This document shows, in pieces, positions 32,011 through 38,221 of a stretch of 62,377 nucleotides of DNA. The stretch's first letter is position 1. Each line of letters starts with the position of its first letter. The notes under the pieces are model-generated. The model ran no database searches. It was not told where the DNA came from and worked only from the letters and a program-made list of their open reading frames with translations. Location: assembly GCF_006538725.1 (NCBI RefSeq), contig NZ_BJLQ01000001.1, positions 1 through 62,377 of the forward strand, written 5' to 3'. The DNA is from Cellulomonas gelida. GTDB lineage: Bacteria > Actinomycetota > Actinomycetes > Actinomycetales > Cellulomonadaceae. The position numbers and the translations under genes were made by a program.

Positions 32011-33540
32011 TCAGGCACCGAGCACCCAGCGGGCGAGGGTCGTGACGGTCAGCGTCACGAGCACGATCGAGGAGACGCTGAGCGGGAAGCCCGCGCGCAG
32101 CATGTCCGGGACGCGCACGTAGCCCGACGAGTACGCGATCGCATTCGGCGGCGTGGCCGCGGGCATCATGAACGTGCACCCCGCGGCGAGCGCGACGGGC
32201 GCGGCGAGGAGCAGCGGGCCGTAGCCGAGCGCGACGCCGACGCCGCTCATGATCGGCAGGAGCGTGGCCGCCGTCGCGGTGTTCGACATGAACTCGGTGA
32301 GCAGCACGGTCAGCGCGCACACCGCCGCGACCACGAGCACGGTCGGCAGCCCGTCGAGGCCGTGCGCGCGCTCGCCGATCCACACCGACAGGCCCGAGGC
32401 GGTGATCTGCGAGGCGAGTGCGAGCCCGCCGCCGAACAGCAGCAGGATGCCCCACGGGAGCTCGCGGGTGTCCGACCAGTCGAGCATGCGCCCGCCGCAG
32501 TCCGAGCCCGAGGGCAGCAGGAACAGCAGGATCGCGACGACGACGGCCACGACCTCGTCGGTCACGGGCGTGCCGGGCCAGACGAAGGGCAGCGCGATCC
32601 ACGAGACGGCAGCGAGCGCGAACACCGCGATGACCCGATGCTGCGGGGGGCCCATGGGTCCGAGCCGCCGTAGCTCGGTGCGCACGACCTCGTCGTCCTC
32701 GCACAGGGGCGCCGGGTCGAACCTGAACACGACGCGCGTGAGCACGAGCCAGGCGAGCAGCAGGAACACGATCGACAGCGGCAGCCCGACGGCCATCCAC
32801 TGCCCGAACCCGATCTCGACGCCGTAGGTCTCCGAGAGGTAGCCGACCAGCAGCGCGTTGGGCGGGCTCGCGATGATCGTGCCGAACGAGCCGATCGTCG
32901 CTGCGTACGCGATGCCGAGCATGAGCGCGGACGACAGGCGAGGGTCGACGCCGCCCCGTCCGCGTCCCAGCATCGCGAGCACCGAGATGCCGATCGGCAG
33001 CATCATCACCGCGGTGGCGGTGTTGGAGACCCACATGCTCAGCAGCGCGGTCGCGGTCATCATGCCCAGCACGAGCCGGCGCGGCGCGGTGCCGACGAGG
33101 CGCACGACCGTGAGCGCGATGCGCAGGTGCACGTCCCAGCGCTGCAGCGCGATCGCGAGGACGAACCCGCCGAGGAACAGGAAGATGACCTTGTTCGCGT
33201 AGGGCGCCGCCACGTCGTGCATGGTCGCGACGCCGGAGACGGGCAGGACGACGAGTGGCAGCAGGGCCGTGACGGGCAGCGGCAGCGCCTCGGTCATCCA
33301 CCACACGCCCATGAGCACGAGCGTCGCCGCGGTCACGGCTCCGGCGTACTGCGGGGCACCGGCGGCCTCGGGCGCCATGTCCGGCACCACCCAGGCCGTG
33401 AGTGCGGCGAGCACGGGCCCGAGGACGAGGCCGAGGGTCGACCGGCTCGGACGGCGCAGCCGCTCGGCACGCGGGACGCCGCGCCCGCGCTCCCGATCAG
33501 CGGGTCGGTGCGCAGGTGCCGGAATGCTCGCGGTGCTGAT
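32011..33540 (-). CDS. DASS-family (SLC13) sodium/anion symporter
   Basis: This is a divalent anion:sodium symporter-like membrane protein. About eleven hydrophobic segments are present; the two SNT motifs of the family are seen (MWVSNTATAVMMLPI and FMSNTATAATLLPI), as are ASPPNALLVGYL and PATPPNAIAYSSGYV. Substrate is likely a dicarboxylate or sulfate. The start is unresolved: no ATG, GTG or TTG lies in frame between 33414, which would cut the first helix, and 33639. An ATC at 33540 follows a GAGGGAG at a fitting distance, and I used it as the provisional start. Confidence 0.82.
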   Translation of the reverse strand: MSTASIPAPAHRPADRERGRGVPRAERLRRPSRSTLGLVLGPVLAALTAWVVPDMAPEAAGAPQYAGAVTAATLVLMGVWWMTEALPLPVTALLPLVVLPVSGVATMHDVAAPYANKVIFLFLGGFVLAIALQRWDVHLRIALTVVRLVGTAPRRLVLGMMTATALLSMWVSNTATAVMMLPIGISVLAMLGRGRGGVDPRLSSALMLGIAYAATIGSFGTIIASPPNALLVGYLSETYGVEIGFGQWMAVGLPLSIVFLLLAWLVLTRVVFRFDPAPLCEDDEVVRTELRRLGPMGPPQHRVIAVFALAAVSWIALPFVWPGTPVTDEVVAVVVAILLFLLPSGSDCGGRMLDWSDTRELPWGILLLFGGGLALASQITASGLSVWIGERAHGLDGLPTVLVVAAVCALTVLLTEFMSNTATAATLLPIMSGVGVALGYGPLLLAAPVALAAGCTFMMPAATPPNAIAYSSGYVRVPDMLRAGFPLSVSSIVLVTLTVTTLARWVLGA

Positions 33541-33681
33541 GCCAGACTCCCTCGTCGTCGCAGGCGGGTGCGTCTTGCTGCTCGACGCTAGCCTCGCGGA
33601 CCAGCCCGGCCGTGGGACCTTCGTGCGTCCTACCCGCACCGGGTGGGGCCGGCGACGAGGCGGACGTCGGACGATCGCCGC

Positions 33682-34809
33682 GTGAGTGCTGTCCGCGGAC
33701 TTGTCGTCGCCGTCGTCGTCGCCTCCGCCGTGGCGGGCGTCTGGGGCTGCAGCGCGCAGTCGCCGGTCGCCCGGGCCGAGCAGGAGGTCCGGGCGAAGGA
33801 GCGGGCGCTGGCGGACGCCGAGGCGGCCGCCACGGACACCGCCGACGCGTTCTGCTCGGCCAGCGCCGACTACGTCGCCGCGCTCGACCGGTACGGCGAC
33901 GTCCTGCACGACACGGTGCCGACGGTCGGGGACGTCACTGACGCGGGTCGGGACCTGGCCGAGCCCTCCGCCGCGGCGGTCGACGCCGGGAGGGCGGCGG
34001 TCGATGCGCGCGAGGCTGTCGGTGTGGCCCAGGCGGAGCTGGCCGACGCGTGGGACGCGCTCGCGAGTGCGCTGGCGACGGCCTCCAGCACGCCGCCACC
34101 GACTCCGAGCGCGCCTGCGACCACCGCACCGACGGCAGTCCCGCAGGCGACGGTCGCCCGCGTGGAGCAGGCAGAGGACGAGTTCGCGCAGATGCAGGCG
34201 GGGATCACGGACGAGACACCCATGACTGACGCGGCGGAGCAGTTCAACGCGGCGGCGGTGGCTCTCGAGACCGCCTGGCTCGAGCTCCTGGTGCAGTCGG
34301 GGTGCCTCCCCGAGGACGTCCAGGCCGACGCGCTCGCTGCGGCCGGCGCCTACACGACGGCGCTGCAGGAGGCGCTCGCGACCACCGGGTACTACACGCA
34401 GGACGTGGACGGGGTCTACGGGCCCGCGACCGTCGCGGCCGTCGAGTCGCTCCAGGCGGCGAACGGTCTCCCACAGACCGGCACGGTGGACAAGGCGACG
34501 GCCGCTGCGCTCCAGGCGACGGTCGACTCGCTCGGGAGCGCCGACGCCGAGCAGACGATGGTCAGCACGGCCGCCCTCCAGCAGACGCTCATGCTCGCGG
34601 GGTACTGGGACGGGCCGGTGGACGGTCAGTGGTCCGATGCCCTGACAGCCGCGCTCGGCAGCGCCCAGGAGGACCTGGGCGTGCCGGTGACGGGAGTCGT
34701 CGACGCGGCGACGGTCTCCGCGTTCCAGGACCGGATCGTGCGCGCTCAGGAGCAGGCGCCGACTGCGGCGCCGACGGTCGGTGTGCCGGGCGACGAACCG
34801 ACGGGCTGA
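33682..34809 (+). CDS. peptidoglycan-binding lipoprotein
   Basis: A signal sequence (VSAVRGLVVAVVVASAVAGVWGC) ends in a lipobox-like VWGC with the acylated Cys near residue 23. A coiled region rich in Ala/Glu follows, then a Pro/Thr linker near 130-150, and two peptidoglycan-binding type 1 repeats at roughly 230-290 (GYYTQDVDGVYGPATVAAVESLQ) and 300-355 (GYWDGPVDGQWSDALTAAL). No catalytic domain is present. The protein probably anchors to the wall from the membrane. It is divergent from the transporter gene. Confidence 0.83.
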   Translation: MSAVRGLVVAVVVASAVAGVWGCSAQSPVARAEQEVRAKERALADAEAAATDTADAFCSASADYVAALDRYGDVLHDTVPTVGDVTDAGRDLAEPSAAAVDAGRAAVDAREAVGVAQAELADAWDALASALATASSTPPPTPSAPATTAPTAVPQATVARVEQAEDEFAQMQAGITDETPMTDAAEQFNAAAVALETAWLELLVQSGCLPEDVQADALAAAGAYTTALQEALATTGYYTQDVDGVYGPATVAAVESLQAANGLPQTGTVDKATAAALQATVDSLGSADAEQTMVSTAALQQTLMLAGYWDGPVDGQWSDALTAALGSAQEDLGVPVTGVVDAATVSAFQDRIVRAQEQAPTAAPTVGVPGDEPTG

Positions 34810-34867
34810 GCTCGCCCGTCGGGCCGACGATCGTCGTGAGTCGGACGTCCGTGGCACGCTGCGTGGC

Positions 34868-35272
34868 ATGACCCGCTACGCGATCGACGCGGCCGTGGCG
34901 ATCACGGTCGTCCGCGACGCGCTGACCGTCGCACCCGAGCACCAGCTCGTCGGACCGAACCTCCTGCGTTCGGACGCCCTGGCGCTGCTCTACGACGAGG
35001 TCCGGCGGGGCGTCCTGACCGAACCGGAGGGGCGACGGCTGCTGGAAGGGATCGCGAGCCTGCGCATCCGGCTCCTCGGTGACCGGGTGTCGCGTGCGAC
35101 CGCGTGGCAGATCGCGGCGCGGCTCGGGTGGGCGCAGACGTACCGCGCCGAGTACCTCGCGGTCGCCCGACTGCAGGCCGACGCGCTCGTGACCACCGAC
35201 CCCGAGCTCGTACGAGCCGCCGAGTCGGTCGTCCCGGTGGTCGGGCTCGACGCGCTCGTCGCCTCGCCCTGA
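34868..35272 (+). CDS. PIN-domain-like protein
   Basis: The 134-residue protein resembles PIN nuclease domains: an N-terminal Asp in YAIDAAVAI, an acidic residue in LRSDALALLYDE, and a late Asp pair in AEYLAVARLQADALVTTDPEL. Catalytic residues appear present, although the second acidic position is Asp rather than Glu. No antitoxin gene stands next to it, so a toxin role is only a possibility. CACGCT 7 nt before the ATG fits a leaderless start. The identification rests on motif reading. Confidence 0.68.
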   Translation: MTRYAIDAAVAITVVRDALTVAPEHQLVGPNLLRSDALALLYDEVRRGVLTEPEGRRLLEGIASLRIRLLGDRVSRATAWQIAARLGWAQTYRAEYLAVARLQADALVTTDPELVRAAESVVPVVGLDALVASP

Positions 35273-35302
35273 CCGGCCGAGCGGACCAGACGACGCGGCG
35301 GC

Positions 35303-35680
35303 TCAGCGGTCCCTGCGTCGCGTGGTGGACGGCGGCTGCGCGTGCTCGACGCACGTCGTCGCGGTCGGACGTGCCAGCAGCCGGGCGGGGTCGATGGGCT
35401 CTCCGCCGACGGCGCAGGTGCCGTACGTGCCCGCGGCGAGACGGTCGAGCGCCGCGTCGACCTCCGCGAGCCGGAGGCGCGCATCCGTGGCGAGTGCGTC
35501 GACCTGGGCGCGTTCGAACGCGATGGTCTGGCCCTCAGGGTCGTGCTCGTCGTCGATGTTGGTGCCCCAGGACGCCGCGACGAGGTCGGACTTGGCCGCG
35601 CCGAGCCCGGCCGCTCGCTCGACGGCTTCGGCGCGGAGCGCGAGCAACCGGGCCCGCACGTCCTCGACACCCTGGTCCAT
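35303..35680 (-). CDS. DksA/TraR-like zinc-finger protein with altered metal site
   Basis: The 125-residue protein has the coiled-coil-like N-terminal half (DVRARLLALRAEAVERA, then LRLAEVDAALDRLAAGTYG) and C-terminal finger of the DksA/TraR family, which bind RNA polymerase through the secondary channel. The usual C-x2-C-x17-C-x2-C site here reads C-x2-G-x17-C-x2-H (TCAVGGEPI and TTCVEHA). Metal binding by Cys, Cys and His alone is uncertain. Start ATG 35680 follows GAAGGTGG. It is convergent with the PIN gene. Confidence 0.85.
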   Translation of the reverse strand: MDQGVEDVRARLLALRAEAVERAAGLGAAKSDLVAASWGTNIDDEHDPEGQTIAFERAQVDALATDARLRLAEVDAALDRLAAGTYGTCAVGGEPIDPARLLARPTATTCVEHAQPPSTTRRRDR

Positions 35681-35777
35681 GCCCGCCACCTTCGCACGGG
35701 CATGTGCCCGGCGCAGGCATCGCTCTGACGCCCGCCGCCGACGAACGCGCCCGGGACGATCGAGGCAGCGGACGGGC

Positions 35778-36713
35778 TCAGCGCGCGAGGACGTCCTCGG
35801 TCGTCGAGCCGGGCAGCGAGACCGTGACCTGCGTGTCCCACGGGTCGTGCGCGGTGATCGAGCGACCGTCGTCGGCGAAGGCGACGCCACGCGAGCGCAG
35901 GCGCGCCGCGAGCGCGTCGAGGTCGTCCCGGCCCGGCACCGTCACCGCGACGTCGCCGAGGCCGAGCGTCGACGCCCGTGGCCCCGCACCCCGGCTGTTC
36001 CAGACGTTCATCGCGACGTGGTGGTGGTACCCGCCCGCCGAGGCGAAGAGCGCACCCGGGTACTCCTTCATGGTCGCCTCGAAGCCGAGCGCGTCGACGT
36101 AGAAGGACTCTGCGCGGGCGATGTCGCCGACCTGCAGGTGCACGTGCCCGACCCGACCGGCGAGCTCCGGCCCGGCGTCGAGCGCTTCCTGCGTCAGGTG
36201 ACGACGCAGGAAGTCGTTCGGGTCGAGGAACGTCGTGTCCATGATGATCTGGCCGCGCGCGTGCAGCCACAGGCTGCGGTCCCGGTCGGTGTACAGCTCG
36301 ATCCCGTTGCCCTCGGGGTCCGTGAAGTAGAACGCCTCGCTGACCGAGTGGTCGCTCGAGCCGACGAACCGGCTCAGCGGGTCCTGTGCGGCGCGGTAGA
36401 CCGTCGCGGCGAGGCTCGCCTGGTCGTCGAAGAGGAATGCGGTGTGGAACAGCCCCGACGCCTGCGGGTCGACACCCGGCAGGTCCGGCGTGTGCACGAG
36501 CCGCATCATCGGCGTGGTCCCGCGGCCCAGCACCCGGTGCACCTGGCGCCCGCGGCTGCGCTCCTCGATGGGCTCCATCGCGAGCGCGTCGGAGTAGTAG
36601 GTCGACATCCGCTCGAGGTCACCGACGTGCAGCGTGACCGCGTCCATCGACGTGTCGGGGTTGATGACCGAGTCGTCGCTCGTGGCGGCGGGCTGGTCGA
36701 GGGGCGTGGTCAT
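35778..36713 (-). CDS. two-domain VOC family protein (extradiol dioxygenase-like)
   Basis: The 311-residue protein has two vicinal oxygen chelate units. The first begins AVTLHVGDLERMSTYYSDAL and ends GNGIELYTDR; the second begins GHVHLQVGDIARAESFYVDAL and includes GYHHHVAMNVWNS. Arrangement and size match the CatE-like catechol 2,3-dioxygenase group of bacilli and actinobacteria, though activity is not assured. ATG 36713 follows AGGAG at good spacing. It follows the F420-reductase-like gene by 65 nt and may be in the same MarR-controlled operon. Confidence 0.87.
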   Translation of the reverse strand: MTTPLDQPAATSDDSVINPDTSMDAVTLHVGDLERMSTYYSDALAMEPIEERSRGRQVHRVLGRGTTPMMRLVHTPDLPGVDPQASGLFHTAFLFDDQASLAATVYRAAQDPLSRFVGSSDHSVSEAFYFTDPEGNGIELYTDRDRSLWLHARGQIIMDTTFLDPNDFLRRHLTQEALDAGPELAGRVGHVHLQVGDIARAESFYVDALGFEATMKEYPGALFASAGGYHHHVAMNVWNSRGAGPRASTLGLGDVAVTVPGRDDLDALAARLRSRGVAFADDGRSITAHDPWDTQVTVSLPGSTTEDVLAR

Positions 36714-36778
36714 GGTGCGGGACTCCTGGTGACGGGGCCGGCCGGGCCGTGGGGCCCGGCCGGACGGGTGGGGAGGGG

Positions 36779-37363
36779 TCAGCGGGCGACGGCGAAGCCG
36801 CCGGTCCACGGCAGCTTCTCGCCCACGGCGAGCGTGAGCTGCAGGAAGCCGATCGCCTCGAGCTCGTGGGCCCGCGCGAGCGAGCCGGCGTCGATGGCCT
36901 GCACGCCGCCCGCGACGAGCGCGTCGACCAGGGAGGCCTTGGCCGCGTCGCCGTCACCCGCGACGAGCACGGTCGTCGGCACACCGCCGAGGGTCTTGGC
37001 GGCGAGCGTCGCGGCGAAGTTGGTGTTGAAGGCCTTGAGCACGGTGCTCGAGGGCAGCTTGGCCTGGATCTGCGCCGCGGCCGACGAGCCGGCGGGCACG
37101 ACGAGCGAGTCGAACGTCTCGAAGTTCAGAGGGTTGGTGATGTCGACGACCACCTTGCCCGCGAGCTGGTCGCCGTAGGCGTCCAGGAGGGAGTCGACGG
37201 CAGGGTAGGGCACCGCGAGGACGACGACGTCGCCGGTGAGCGGCGTGGTGCCGACCTCGTCGTGGGTGACGTACGTGACGGAGCTGCCGCCGTCGGCGAG
37301 GACGCCGCCGATCGACTTGCCCATGTTGCCGGTCCCGATGATGGAGAACGTGGTCACCGTCAT
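36779..37363 (-). CDS. NADPH-dependent F420 reductase-like oxidoreductase
   Basis: This 194-residue Rossmann protein belongs to the F420 reductase/ProC-like group. It opens TTFSIIGTGNMGKSIGG, then has VVVLAVPYPAV and the conserved VVDITNPLN, and VLKAFNTNFA. The NADP pocket is usual. Whether F420 is used cannot be judged from one domain. RBS GAGAAGGAGC stands before the ATG. It is divergent from a MarR regulator and shares a double operator with it. Confidence 0.88.
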   Translation of the reverse strand: MTVTTFSIIGTGNMGKSIGGVLADGGSSVTYVTHDEVGTTPLTGDVVVLAVPYPAVDSLLDAYGDQLAGKVVVDITNPLNFETFDSLVVPAGSSAAAQIQAKLPSSTVLKAFNTNFAATLAAKTLGGVPTTVLVAGDGDAAKASLVDALVAGGVQAIDAGSLARAHELEAIGFLQLTLAVGEKLPWTGGFAVAR

Positions 37364-37403
37364 GCTCCTTCTCTGCTCGGCCCCGGATCACGGACGCCGG
37401 TTG

Positions 37404-37417
37404 GTTGTATCTACAAC
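37404..37417. promoter_or_regulatory. MarR operator site 1
   Basis: GTTGTATCTACAAC has perfect 6-bp arms around a 2-bp centre. It lies 40 nt before the reductase start and overlaps a GTAGAT/TAGATA -10-like sequence on the minus strand. Confidence 0.7.
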
Positions 37418-37437
37418 TGAGACAGTAGACCACGATG

Positions 37438-37451
37438 GTTGTAGGTGCAAG
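37438..37451. promoter_or_regulatory. MarR operator site 2
   Basis: GTTGTAGGTGCAAG repeats site 1 with imperfect arms (TTGTA against TGCAA). Its centre is 34 bp from that of site 1, about three helical turns, and it lies just upstream of the marR -10. Confidence 0.6.
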
Positions 37452-37458
37452 TTGTTGG

Positions 37459-37473
37459 TACGCTGGCTGCATG
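37459..37473 (+). promoter_or_regulatory. candidate leaderless promoter of marR
   Basis: TACGCT at 37459-37464 is followed by 6 nt and the ATG at 37471. The second operator copy covers the -35 zone, consistent with autorepression. Confidence 0.55.
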
Positions 37474-38151
37474 AGCATCGCCGACCTGCGCCGCGCCGAG
37501 CGTTCCGACGTGCACCCCGAGCGCCAGGCGGAGGGGAGCGCCGACCTGCTCCGGCACGAGCGGGTCGCCGTCGCGCGTCTGCACGCGCTCCTCGAGCTCC
37601 TGCCCACCGCGCTCGACAAGCAGCTCGGACCGGTCGGCCTGACGTCCTTCGAGTTCAGCCTGCTCGAGGCGCTGCACGAGGCGGAGGCGTACCGCATGCG
37701 CCTGTCAGCCCTCGCCGGCCGGACGAACGCGACGCTGCCGCGGTTGTCCCGCGTGGTGACCGGGCTCGAGCGCAAGGGCCTCGTCGACCGCGCGCCGTGC
37801 GAGCAGGACGCGCGTGCGACGAACGCGGTCCTCACCGCCGCGGGGGAGCACGCCTACCTCGCCGCCCGACCGCTGTACGCCGACGCGGTGCGCACGATGA
37901 TCCTGGACGGGCTGGACGACGAGGGAGTCGCGAGCCTCGCCGACCTGATGCTCGCGATCCTGCGGCGGCTCGACCCGGACGGGCGGCTCGCCGTGACCGC
38001 GTCGTCGGACTGCGCCGCCGACCCTGTCCCCGGTCCCGAGGGCTCCACGTGCGCCGCCGACCCGGCGACCGGCCCGGGGAGCGCCGAGTGCGCCGCGGAC
38101 CCGGCTCCGGAGCCCGCACGCGCGGAGTGTGCCGCCGACCCCGTGTCCTGA
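37471..38151 (+). CDS. MarR-family regulator with cysteine-repeat tail
   Basis: The core (residues ~25-165) is a MarR winged helix: LTSFEFSLLEALHEAE, then MRLSALAGRTNATLPRLSRVVTGLERKGLV containing the recognition helix, and DARATNAVLTAAG in the wing. The last 50 residues are four 13-residue units centred on CAADP. The family usually ends near residue 160, so this tail is extra. It probably represses itself and the divergent reductase through the paired operators. Ligand unknown; regularly spaced cysteines hint at redox or metal sensing, which is speculation. Confidence 0.9.
   Translation: MSIADLRRAERSDVHPERQAEGSADLLRHERVAVARLHALLELLPTALDKQLGPVGLTSFEFSLLEALHEAEAYRMRLSALAGRTNATLPRLSRVVTGLERKGLVDRAPCEQDARATNAVLTAAGEHAYLAARPLYADAVRTMILDGLDDEGVASLADLMLAILRRLDPDGRLAVTASSDCAADPVPGPEGSTCAADPATGPGSAECAADPAPEPARAECAADPVS
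38011..38151 (+). repeat. 39-bp tandem repeat in the marR 3' end
   Basis: TGYGCCGCSGACCC recurs at 38011, 38050, 38089 and 38128, exactly 39 nt apart, giving Cys-Ala-Ala-Asp-Pro every 13 residues. The sequence between copies varies but remains Pro/Gly/Glu-rich. The last unit ends at the stop codon. Confidence 0.85.
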
Positions 38152-38156
38152 CGCAT

Positions 38157-38178
38157 ATCCCTACCGCGTGGTAGGGAT
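38157..38178. promoter_or_regulatory. palindrome upstream of the GH3 gene
   Basis: ATCCCTACC at 38157-38165 and GGTAGGGAT at 38170-38178 form a perfect 9-bp inverted repeat with a GCGT centre. It starts 6 nt after the marR stop and lies directly before TAGGGT (38184-38189), a -10-like sequence 33 nt from the GH3 ATG. It may be the operator of the glucosidase gene; a terminator role for marR is the alternative. Confidence 0.6.
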
Positions 38179-38221
38179 GCGGCTAGGGTCGAGGGACGCT
38201 GCCGCTGGAGGAGGCCCGGGG

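Noticed and set aside
33540..34869. Extension of the DASS frame up to 34869
   Set aside because: The extra 440 codons overlap the peptidoglycan-binding lipoprotein on the other strand and look like antisense sequence.
34868..35272. PIN gene as half of a toxin-antitoxin pair
   Set aside because: No small antitoxin-like gene lies directly before or after it in the same direction, so the gene is listed without that claim.
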